In this document: positions 23,943 through 31,687 of the stretch, one piece after another
How positions within the stretch are numbered: the stretch's first letter is position 1
Layout of the letters: each line of letters begins with the position of its first letter
Source of the DNA: Escherichia coli DSM 30083 = JCM 1649 = ATCC 11775
GTDB lineage: Bacteria > Pseudomonadota > Gammaproteobacteria > Enterobacterales > Enterobacteriaceae
Direction: 5' to 3'
DNA: 64,000 bases
Assembly (NCBI RefSeq): GCF_003697165.2
Contig: NZ_CP033092.2
Coordinates: 4,464,001 to 4,528,000, forward strand
Notes under the pieces: generated by a model
What the model was told of the DNA's origin: nothing
What the model saw: the letters and a program-made list of their open reading frames with translations, nothing else
Database searches by the model: none
Translations under genes and position numbers: made by a program

Positions 23943-25022
23943 TTAATCCACGTATTTCATCGCGACTCTTGAGGTCAGGCGCGTGATAAGTTCGTAAGCA
24001 CTTACTTTCGTCATTTCAGCGATACGTTCTACGGGCAAACCTTCGCCCCATAAAATGACCGGGTCCCCGGCTTTATCCTGCGCCTGTGGACCTAAGTCTA
24101 CGCAGATCATATCCATCGCCACGCGCCCGACAATCGGCACTTCGCGACCGTTCACCAGCACTGGCGTACCGGACGGCGCGGCGCGCGGATAACCATCGCC
24201 ATAGCCCATCGCGACTACGCCAAGACGAGTATCACGTTCGCTTACCCAGGTTCCACCATAACCGACAGGCTCTCCGGCTTTATGCTCACGCACGGCAATC
24301 AGGCTGGAGGTTAGCGACATCACTGGCTGACAGCCAAAATCGGCACCGGTGGAGCGATCTTCCAGCGGAGATACGCCGTAAAGAATGATGCCCGGGCGCA
24401 CCCAGTCAAAATGCGACTGTGGCCAGAGTAAAATGCCACCCGACGCGGCAATGGAACGTTGACCAGGTTTGCCTTCGCAAAAGGTATTAAAGATAGCGAG
24501 TTGCTTCTCGGTTGCGCCGCATTTTGGTTCATCCGCGCGCGCAAAATGGCTGACGATATTCACCGGCTGACGAACGTTTTTGCACTGGGTCAGACGATGA
24601 TAAAACGCCTCAGCCTGTTCCGGCCTTACGCCCAGACGGTGCATACCGGTATCGAGTTTCATCCAGACGGTAACCGGCTCGTCCAGGCTAGCCTCTTCCA
24701 GCGCAGCCAGCTGTTCTTCGTTATGCACGGCGGTATGAAAATGTTGCGCAGAAATCGTCGGTAGATCTCTGGCATCAAAAAAGCCTTCGAGTAAAAGTAC
24801 AGGTTTGGTGATTCCCCCCGCACGCAGTCGCAGAGCTTCTTCGAGACGGGCTACGCCAAAGGCGTCAGCATCGGGGAGCGTTCGCGCGGTCTCAAGAAGA
24901 CCGTGACCATAAGCGTTCGCTTTCACCACCGCAACCATTTTACTGGCAGGCGCCAGTTCACGAAGACGTTGCAGGTTGTGTCGCAGAGCGCGGCGGTTAA
25001 TCACAACAGTTGCCGCTTGCAT
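23943..25022 (-). CDS. alr: Alr, biosynthetic alanine racemase
   Basis: A 359-residue PLP enzyme of normal length. The PLP lysine is Lys34 in [12 protein letters not shown], and the catalytic tyrosine region VGYGGTW is in the C-terminal barrel domain. It interconverts L- and D-alanine for peptidoglycan synthesis. It lies 52 bases downstream of dnaB on the same strand, as in K-12. Unlike K-12, the next gene downstream is the PnuC-like transporter, 22 bases away, which probably joins its transcript. Confidence 0.97.
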
Positions 25023-25074
25023 TAGTGTTCCTTGATAAGTGTTTGCTTTAATTACCTAATTCATAAAATAATTA

Positions 25075-26490
25075 TTATTCGTCGTCGTACTGCGGCCCCG
25101 CATAGTTGTCGAAGCGCGACCATTGACCGTTAAAGGTCAGGCGTACCGTCCCGATTGGGCCGTTACGTTGTTTACCGATAATAATTTCCGCGATGCCTTT
25201 TAAATCACTGTTTTCGTGATACACCTCATCACGATAGATAAACATGATCAAGTCCGCATCCTGCTCGATAGAGCCAGATTCACGCAGGTCGGAGTTGACC
25301 GGGCGTTTGTCGGCACGTTGTTCCAGAGAACGGTTCAACTGGGACAGCGCCACCACCGGCACGTTCAGTTCTTTCGCCAGTGCTTTCAGCGAGCGGGAGA
25401 TTTCTGCAATTTCCAGCGTACGGTTATCGGAAAGCGCCGGTACGCGCATCAGTTGCAGGTAGTCGATCATGATAAGCCCGATGCCGCCGTGTTCACGGGC
25501 AATACGGCGTGCGCGGGAACGCACTTCCGTTGGCGTCAAGCCGGAGGAATCATCGATATAGATATTGCGTTTTTCGAGCAAAATACCCATGGTGCCGGAA
25601 ATGCGTGCCCAGTCTTCATCATCGAGCTGCCCGGTACGGATTTTAGTCTGGTCAACGCGCGACAGCGACGCCAGAGAACGCATCATAATCTGTTCTGATG
25701 GCATCTCCAGCGAAAAGATAAGCACCGGTTTATCCTGCAACATCGCCGCGTTTTCGACGAGGTTCATCGCAAATGTCGTTTTACCCATCGACGGACGCGC
25801 GGCAACGATGATCAAATCCGACGGCTGCAAGCCAGCGGTTTTTTTGTTGAGATCGTCATAACCGGTATTTACCCCGGTAACGCCATCGTGTGGCTGCTGA
25901 AACAACTGCTCAATACGCGCCACGGTTGCGTCGAGCACATCGGCGATGTTCTTCGGCCCTTCGTCTTTGTTTGCACGACTTTCGGCAATTTTAAAGACGC
26001 GGGATTCAGCAAGGTCGAGCAGATCTTCACTGGTACGCCCTTGTGGATCAAAACCAGCTTCGGCAATCTCGTTAGCAACGGAGATCATCTCACGAACAAC
26101 GGCACGTTCGCGCACGATATCCGCATATGCACTGATGTTCGCCGCACTTGGCGTATTTTTTGACAGCTCTGCCAGATAAGCAAAACCACCGACGCTATCG
26201 AGTTGCCCCTGGCGTTCCAGCGATTCCGCAAGGGTAATCAGATCGATAGGACTACCGCTTTCCTGCAAACGCGCCATTTCAGTAAAGATATGACGGTGTG
26301 GGCGGGTGTAAAAATCATCTGCCACCACACGCTCAGCTACATCATCCCAGCGTTCGTTATCCAGCATTAAACCGCCCAACACCGACTGCTCCGCTTCGAT
26401 CGAGTGCGGAGGCACTTTCAGCCCGGCAACTTGTGGATCGCGTTCGCGGTTATCAGTCTGTTGTTTGTTGAAAGGTCTATTGCCTGCCAT
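25075..26490 (-). CDS. dnaB: DnaB, replicative DNA helicase
   Basis: A 471-residue hexameric helicase. The N-terminal domain (about 30-130) contacts DnaG. The RecA-like domain has Walker A ARPSMGKTT (231-239) and the Walker B region IGLIMIDYLQLM. The start MAGNRPFNKQQ at 26490 matches the conserved form; a longer frame to 26526 exists. Residues 5 and 12-14 differ from the K-12 sequence I remember, ordinary strain variation in a flexible tail. The LacI-family regulator gene ends 72 bases upstream, so the dnaB promoter must lie in that short gap or inside the regulator. Confidence 0.97.
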   Translation of the reverse strand: MAGNRPFNKQQTDNRERDPQVAGLKVPPHSIEAEQSVLGGLMLDNERWDDVAERVVADDFYTRPHRHIFTEMARLQESGSPIDLITLAESLERQGQLDSVGGFAYLAELSKNTPSAANISAYADIVRERAVVREMISVANEIAEAGFDPQGRTSEDLLDLAESRVFKIAESRANKDEGPKNIADVLDATVARIEQLFQQPHDGVTGVNTGYDDLNKKTAGLQPSDLIIVAARPSMGKTTFAMNLVENAAMLQDKPVLIFSLEMPSEQIMMRSLASLSRVDQTKIRTGQLDDEDWARISGTMGILLEKRNIYIDDSSGLTPTEVRSRARRIAREHGGIGLIMIDYLQLMRVPALSDNRTLEIAEISRSLKALAKELNVPVVALSQLNRSLEQRADKRPVNSDLRESGSIEQDADLIMFIYRDEVYHENSDLKGIAEIIIGKQRNGPIGTVRLTFNGQWSRFDNYAGPQYDDE

Positions 26491-26533
26491 AACGAATGGT
26501 GTTACCTGCTGTTGAATGGGGGACAAGAGAGTA

Positions 26534-26556
26534 TAGCGAGAAACAGTTTCTCGCTA
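26534..26556. repeat. Perfect 11-bp inverted repeat between dnaB and the LacI-family gene
   Basis: TAGCGAGAAAC (26534-26544), a single A, then GTTTCTCGCTA (26546-26556). As RNA it would fold as a 10-bp stem with a 3-base loop. It has no T-run on either strand. It may be the terminator of the regulator gene or a protein-binding site over the dnaB promoter. Confidence 0.7.
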
Positions 26557-26562
26557 CAGCAT

Positions 26563-27597
26563 TTAACGCCCCCGCTTTCCGGTGGAAGCGCGAATTTGCA
26601 GGGTCGGGCGATAGATGTAATGGCTGAGCGGTGCGTCTGGTTGCGCAATACGCCGTAAAATTTGCTGCGCCGCCTGTTTCCCCAGAGCCAATGGTTCTAC
26701 CGCAATTGTGGTTAACGGCGGGTTACTGTAAGCACAAGCCGCCACGCCATCATTACCAATCAACGAAATATCTTCCCCGGCAAATAATCCTCTTTCGCCT
26801 AGTGCCGACTCCGCGCCAAAAGCCATTAAATCGTTATAACAAATCACCGCTGTGGGTGGCGAAGGCATATCCAACAGCTGTTGCATCAACTGGTAGCCGT
26901 TGGCCTGAGTCGGTTCAGCACGCAGCGAAAAAGCATCAGTACTCCACGGCTGTAAACCATGGTGATTCATCGCCTCAAGGTATCCCTGATAACGCATATG
27001 GTGCGTAAGACCACCAATAAACACGATATCTCTGTGCCCTTGTTGAATGAGATATTCCGTCGCTTCCCGTACACCTGCGTGGCTGTCCACGCCAACGTAA
27101 TCGACGGGCAATTGTTGCCAATCCAGAGGGCGCATCGTGATTAATAAGGGTGTGGAACTGTTGGCATAACGCTGTAAATCGGCTTCTGAGGTACTGTTCA
27201 CTGGACAGAGGACAATGCCCGCGACGTGGTGTTCCAGCAAGGTATCAAGCACCTGTTTTTGCCGGTCACTACGCTGGGAGGTATTGGACATCACGGTGAT
27301 AAAACCGTGCTCCGCCAGCGTCATCTCAAGACCCATAGTAAATTCAGCGAAGAAAGGATTTATCAAATCGTCAATGACTACGCCGATAGTTAGCGATTTT
27401 TGCGAACGCAGATTGGCAGCAAAACGGTTATAGACATAGCCTAATTGTTCAATGGCTTGCTGGACTTTTTGTTGAGTCTCTTTTTTGATAAGTGAACTGT
27501 CGTTGAGAACCAGCGATACGGTCGATTTCGAAACGCCAGCCGCACGCGCAACATCGGTTAATGTTACCCGCTTTCTTCCTGTATCCGACTTCGCCAT
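26563..27597 (-). CDS. LacI-family transcriptional regulator of the adjacent catabolic operon
   Basis: A 344-residue protein. The N-terminal helix-turn-helix VTLTDVARAAGVSKSTVSLVL is at residues 11-31, with the hinge up to about 65. A periplasmic-binding-protein-like effector domain follows (SLTIGVVIDDLINPFFAEF onward). The start ATG at 27597 is preferred over the ATG at 27624 by analogy with family N-termini. It is divergent from the CoA-transferase operon across 255 bases that contain a long inverted repeat, the classical arrangement of a local repressor. The effector cannot be read from the sequence. Confidence 0.85.
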   Translation of the reverse strand: MAKSDTGRKRVTLTDVARAAGVSKSTVSLVLNDSSLIKKETQQKVQQAIEQLGYVYNRFAANLRSQKSLTIGVVIDDLINPFFAEFTMGLEMTLAEHGFITVMSNTSQRSDRQKQVLDTLLEHHVAGIVLCPVNSTSEADLQRYANSSTPLLITMRPLDWQQLPVDYVGVDSHAGVREATEYLIQQGHRDIVFIGGLTHHMRYQGYLEAMNHHGLQPWSTDAFSLRAEPTQANGYQLMQQLLDMPSPPTAVICYNDLMAFGAESALGERGLFAGEDISLIGNDGVAACAYSNPPLTTIAVEPLALGKQAAQQILRRIAQPDAPLSHYIYRPTLQIRASTGKRGR

Positions 27598-27658
27598 GCC
27601 TGCTCCAAACCCCCATAAGATCAAGGCAATTACTTTATCATAATCTCCTTTTACTCAT

Positions 27659-27683
27659 GCGATCCGTTAACGCAAGGGATCGC
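27659..27683. repeat. Inverted repeat near the LacI-family promoter
   Basis: GCGATCC (27659-27665) and GGATCGC (27677-27683) form 7-bp arms around an 11-base spacer. Position and symmetry suit a regulator site, but the long spacer is unusual for LacI operators. Confidence 0.35.
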
Positions 27684-27723
27684 AGGAGATCGTCGTTTCG
27701 ATCACAGATTCGCACTTCCCTTG

Positions 27724-27752
27724 TTGTGTTTTTTACACCCTAATCGTACAAA
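27724..27752 (+). promoter_or_regulatory. Possible sigma70 promoter of the CoA-transferase operon
   Basis: TTGTGT, a 17-base spacer, then TACAAA. Both hexamers are imperfect (3/6 and 4/6). Predicted transcription starts about 27759, inside the inverted repeat at 27758-27787, which is consistent with repression. Confidence 0.35.
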
Positions 27753-27757
27753 TTACG

Positions 27758-27787
27758 CATAAATTAGATCGTTCCAATTAATTTATG
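27758..27787. promoter_or_regulatory. Candidate operator of the LacI-family regulator
   Basis: CATAAATTA and TAATTTATG are perfect 9-bp arms around 12 bases. Inside, AATTAGATCGTTCCAATT is an imperfect palindrome with a central CG, as usual for LacI-family operators. It lies 65 bases before the CoA-transferase ATG. Confidence 0.5.
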
Positions 27788-27852
27788 AAAATTATCATAT
27801 TGTTTTAAATGCATATTTTTAATTATTTTTATATCGAAACAAGGAAATTATT

Positions 27853-29424
27853 ATGTGCTCTGTACGCACGATCACTGCACCGGAAGCTGCAGATTTGATT
27901 GTTGATGGCGCAGTTGTCACCGTCTCCTCCTCCAGTGGAATGGGGTGTCCGGATGCGGTGCTGGCAGCAATAGGTGAACGCTTTCAACGTGCCGGACATC
28001 CGCAAAACATCACCTCCATCCACCCTATCGCCGCTGGTGATATGTATGGCGTAAAAGGCATCGATCATCTGGCGCAACCGGGCTTACTGGCAAAAGTGAT
28101 CGCTGGCTCCTACCCCTCCGGTCCATCATCAATGGCGCCTCCGTTAATCTGGCAAATGATCAATGACAACGCGATCCCCGCCTGGAATCTGCCTTCCGGG
28201 ATCTTATTTGATATGCACCGGGAAGCGGCGGCTCATCGTCCTGGCGTGCTGACACAAACAGGCATGGATACCTATGTGGATCCCCTGTTGCAGGGCGGTG
28301 CAATGAATGAAAAAGCGGCGCAACAATCTCTGGTTGAACGTGTTCGATTTGCTAACGACGACTGGCTGTTTTTCCCCAGTATCGTGCCGCAGGTGGCGAT
28401 CATTCGCGCTACCACTGCCGATGAACGCGGCAACCTGACTTATGAACATGAAGGGGCTTATCTGGGGCCACTGGAACAGGCTACTGCCGTTCGCAATAAT
28501 GGTGGCATCATAATTGCGCAAGTAAAACGACAGGTTGCCGCCGGAAGTCTGAAACCAAAAGAGGTGCGTATTCCGGGTGTACTGGTGGATTACATCGTGA
28601 TTGCGCCGGAACAAACACAAACGACACAAACGCAATATGAACCTGCCATTTCCGGCGAAATCAGTCGTCCGCTATCAGCCTTTCGTTATATGGAACATGG
28701 CCCGGCGCGAGTTATTGCCCAGCGAGTCGCGCAAGAACTACAAAGTGGAGATGCGGTAAATATTGGCTTTGGTATTTCTGCCAACGTACCACGCATTTTA
28801 CTGGAACAAGGTCGCCACGGTGACGTCACCTGGCTGCTGGAACAGGGCGCGATTGGCGGAGTTCCACTGCTGGAATTTCAGTTCGGTTGTGCCTCTAATG
28901 CAGAAGCATTTTTGCCCTCTCCCCAGCAGTTCACCTATTTCCAGGGCGGTGGCTTTGATCTCACTCTGATGTCGTTTTTACAAATCGGCGCAGATGGCTC
29001 AGTGAACGTCTCACATCTCCCCGCTCGTCCACATGTCACTGCCGGATGCGGTGGATTTATTGATATCACCTCACATGCGAAGCGCATTATTTTCTCTGGC
29101 TTTTTCAATGCCGGTGCCCAACTGCAACTGGAAGAGGGTCAGCTGCGTATCATTAAAGAAGGCAAAGCCAAAAAACTGGTACAGGACGTCGCCCACGTGA
29201 CGTTCTCCGGCAAACGCGCAATAAGACTCGGGCAACAAGTGCAGTACATCACTGAACGCTGCGTGCTGGAATTAACCCCAGACGGACTACTGGTCACGGA
29301 AATTGCCCCAGGTATTGATCCTGAACGCGACATTCTCGCCCAAAGCAATGCCCCACTCCGTCTGGCAGACGATCTCAAACTAATGAATCCCCACTATTTT
29401 CAACAAGGACGTCACCATGAATAA
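27853..29424 (+). CDS. Family I CoA-transferase (YdiF/propionate CoA-transferase type)
   Basis: A 523-residue fused alpha-beta CoA-transferase. The first half has the alpha-type GM.GCPDAVL and AGSYPSGP regions. The second half carries the catalytic glutamate Glu330 in WLLEQGAIGG, matching the EXG motif of YdiF-type enzymes. Such enzymes move CoA between acetyl-, propionyl- or oxoacyl-CoA and a free carboxylic acid by a glutamyl-CoA intermediate. AAGGAA precedes the ATG. It is the first gene of a four-gene operon and overlaps the crotonase gene by 8 bases. Predicted role: activate the acid brought in by the MHS transporter; substrate unknown. Confidence 0.83.
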   Translation: MCSVRTITAPEAADLIVDGAVVTVSSSSGMGCPDAVLAAIGERFQRAGHPQNITSIHPIAAGDMYGVKGIDHLAQPGLLAKVIAGSYPSGPSSMAPPLIWQMINDNAIPAWNLPSGILFDMHREAAAHRPGVLTQTGMDTYVDPLLQGGAMNEKAAQQSLVERVRFANDDWLFFPSIVPQVAIIRATTADERGNLTYEHEGAYLGPLEQATAVRNNGGIIIAQVKRQVAAGSLKPKEVRIPGVLVDYIVIAPEQTQTTQTQYEPAISGEISRPLSAFRYMEHGPARVIAQRVAQELQSGDAVNIGFGISANVPRILLEQGRHGDVTWLLEQGAIGGVPLLEFQFGCASNAEAFLPSPQQFTYFQGGGFDLTLMSFLQIGADGSVNVSHLPARPHVTAGCGGFIDITSHAKRIIFSGFFNAGAQLQLEEGQLRIIKEGKAKKLVQDVAHVTFSGKRAIRLGQQVQYITERCVLELTPDGLLVTEIAPGIDPERDILAQSNAPLRLADDLKLMNPHYFQQGRHHE

Positions 29425-30196
29425 CGGCACCATTGACCTCCAGCGCAACGGTTTCATTGCCACTTTGGTGATTAATCGCCCGGCAAAACTCAACGCATTA
29501 ACCCCAGAGATGCTCGAACAACTGCTGGCGCATTGCCACACGTTGGAAACTGATTCGGAGATCCGCGTAGTACTGCTGACCAGTGCCAGTGAAAAAGCGT
29601 TTTGTGTCGGCGCGGATATTCATCGCTGGACCTCTCTTTCTGCACTCGATATGTGGCGCAACTGGATCCGCCGCGGTCATCAGGCATTTGATGCTCTGGC
29701 ACAACTGCCACAGCCCGTAATCGCCCTGTTGCACGGCCTGGCTTATGGCGGTGGTCTGGAACTGGCTGCTACCACCGATATCCGTATTTGTAGCGCCGAA
29801 GCACAAATGGCACTACCAGAAACCGGGCTGGCGACAGTGCCTGGCTGGTCAGGAACGCAGCGGCTGACGGCACTGCTTGGGCGCTCACTGGTGAAAGAAC
29901 TGGTATTTACCGGTGAACCACTGGATGCACAGCGGGCACTGTCCTGCGGGCTGGTGAATCGCGTTGTCGCCAGGGAGGCGTTACACGACGCCGGACTGCA
30001 ACTGGCACAACGTATCGCCCAGCGTGCTCCCGTTGCAGTGCAGATCGCCAAGCAGGTTATTGATGCCGGAGAAGGTATTGCTGTGGCCTCGACGCTTGAA
30101 GCACTGGCTGGCGCTTTTTCCGCCACGACTGAAGATGCTCATGAAGGCAGTCAGGCATTTACTGAGAAGCGTCAACCGCACTTTAGTGCTCGATAA
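29417..30196 (+). CDS. Enoyl-CoA hydratase/isomerase (crotonase) family protein
   Basis: A 259-residue crotonase. The oxyanion-hole segments ASEKAFCVGADI (58-68) and HGLAYGGGLELA (106-117) are present. Both glutamates used by hydratases are there: Glu115 in GGGLELA and Glu135 in ALPETGL, followed by VPGWSGTQRL. The C-terminal EGSQAFTEKRQP is typical. It probably hydrates or dehydrates the CoA ester formed by the upstream CoA-transferase. Overall it resembles CaiD/FadB-type hydratases. A 90-base gap with a stem-loop separates it from the transporter gene. Confidence 0.85.
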   Translation: MNNGTIDLQRNGFIATLVINRPAKLNALTPEMLEQLLAHCHTLETDSEIRVVLLTSASEKAFCVGADIHRWTSLSALDMWRNWIRRGHQAFDALAQLPQPVIALLHGLAYGGGLELAATTDIRICSAEAQMALPETGLATVPGWSGTQRLTALLGRSLVKELVFTGEPLDAQRALSCGLVNRVVAREALHDAGLQLAQRIAQRAPVAVQIAKQVIDAGEGIAVASTLEALAGAFSATTEDAHEGSQAFTEKRQPHFSAR

Positions 30197-30248
30197 CTTA
30201 GCATTTCATTTTGGATTTTAATAATAACGCAAGAATCCCATTGATTTT

Positions 30249-30271
30249 AGGCGGATTTCTTTTATCCGTCT
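30249..30271 (+). other. Intercistronic stem-loop before the MHS transporter
   Basis: AGGCGGAT (30249-30256) pairs with ATCCGTCT (30264-30271) with one G-U pair and a 7-base loop. It ends just before the AAAGGAG ribosome site. There is no T-run, so an mRNA-stability or translation-tuning element is more likely than a terminator. Confidence 0.4.
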
Positions 30272-30286
30272 GAAAGGAGACACATC

Positions 30287-31687
30287 ATGCAACCTTCACA
30301 ACCAGCAGAGAAAGCGAATGTTTCATCGGCAGATCTGCGTCGCGCGGCGTGGACCTGCTCTCTCGGCAGCGCACTGGAATACTACGATTTCGCACTTTAC
30401 AGCCTGGCATCCGCCATTATTTTTGGTCCACTCTTTTTTCCTAATCAGGAACCGGGAATGGCGCTGATCGCCAGTTTTGGCACCTACTTTCTCGGATTTG
30501 CCGTCAGACCTGTAGGCGGAATTATCTTCGGCTCATTAGGTGATCGTTTGGGCCGTAAGTTCGTCCTGTTAGCAACGGTGTTGTTAATGGGAATCGCCAG
30601 CACGTTGATCGGGGTATTACCCACTTACGAAACAGCGGGAATCTGGGCGCCAATTATGCTTATTGCATTACGCCTGCTGCAAGGGCTTGGTGCTGGGGCT
30701 GAACAGGCGGGAGCCGCCGTACTGATGACCGAATATGCTCCTGACGGCAAACGGGGTTATTACGCCGCGCTGCCGTTCCTCGGAATCCAGATTGGTACGT
30801 TTATGGCATCTGCCGTTTACTTCATCCTGCTGCATAATGTGACAAATCTTGCCGAAACCTGGTGGTGGCGCTTGCCCTTCCTCTCCAGCGTGGTGATTAT
30901 CGCGGTGGCTATTTATATTCGACTGCATCTTAAAGAATCGCCATCATTCGCAAAACTCGAAGCTCGTCAACAAGTTACAGAATCACCCTTACGAAATTTG
31001 CTGAAAACATCACGCCGTAATGTCTTCGTCGGGATTGGCTTACGTCTGGCAGAAAACGGCGGCTCGTCGATTTATCAGGCTTTAGCGATCAGTTATATCG
31101 TTGGTGTGGTTGGGCTGGACAAATCAGTTGGTACGCTATGCCTGATGTCTGCGGTAGTAGTCGGTGCAATTATGGTGCCTATTGCCGGTTGGCTGACCGA
31201 TCGCTTCGGCAGGGTTCTTGTCTATCGTAGTCTGGCGATTTTTCAGTTGTTGATTACCTTTCCGGTGTGGTGGTCTTTCAGCCACGGTAATGTTCCTGTC
31301 ACTATTGTCTCTCTTTCTCTGGCCTTAGGGATTGGAGCCTGGGGTATGTTTGGTGCACAAGGTGCTTTTCTGCCTGAACTCTTTGGTGCTCGCCATCGTT
31401 ATATTGGCGTCGCACTGGCAAGGGAAGTTTCTGCCGTTATTGCCGGAGGGATCGCGCCACTGGTTGGTTCTGCAATCATTTCCTGGGTGATCCACACTAA
31501 CGATCCCAGTGGTATTGCTGCCTGGATGCCAATCGCTATTTACCTTAGTCTGCTGACCGTTGGTACGATTATTGCGACTTTCTTTGCTCCAGAAACACGC
31601 GATCGTGATCTTGATGATCTTGCCGACGCTGAAACGATCAGCGTTTCCCAACATAACCAGACTACGGGCACCTCCCATGACGCATAA
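30287..31687 (+). CDS. MHS-family MFS transporter (metabolite:H+ symporter)
   Basis: A 466-residue, 12-helix major-facilitator protein. It shows the metabolite:H+ symporter hallmarks SALEYYDFALYSLAS near the N-terminus, RPVGGIIFGSLGDRLGRK between helices 2 and 3, and ALRLLQGLGAGAEQAGA. Relatives include ProP, ShiA, KgtP and the tricarballylate carrier TcuC, which import compatible solutes or organic acids with protons. AAAGGAG precedes the ATG. Its last 11 bases overlap the flavoprotein gene. It likely imports the acid used by this operon. Confidence 0.85.
   Translation: MQPSQPAEKANVSSADLRRAAWTCSLGSALEYYDFALYSLASAIIFGPLFFPNQEPGMALIASFGTYFLGFAVRPVGGIIFGSLGDRLGRKFVLLATVLLMGIASTLIGVLPTYETAGIWAPIMLIALRLLQGLGAGAEQAGAAVLMTEYAPDGKRGYYAALPFLGIQIGTFMASAVYFILLHNVTNLAETWWWRLPFLSSVVIIAVAIYIRLHLKESPSFAKLEARQQVTESPLRNLLKTSRRNVFVGIGLRLAENGGSSIYQALAISYIVGVVGLDKSVGTLCLMSAVVVGAIMVPIAGWLTDRFGRVLVYRSLAIFQLLITFPVWWSFSHGNVPVTIVSLSLALGIGAWGMFGAQGAFLPELFGARHRYIGVALAREVSAVIAGGIAPLVGSAIISWVIHTNDPSGIAAWMPIAIYLSLLTVGTIIATFFAPETRDRDLDDLADAETISVSQHNQTTGTSHDA

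Noticed and set aside
31560..31676. Longer N-terminus of the flavoprotein starting at 31560
   Set aside because: The extra 39 residues lie inside the transporter gene and do not resemble flavoprotein sequence. The ATG at 31677 gives an ordinary short overlap.
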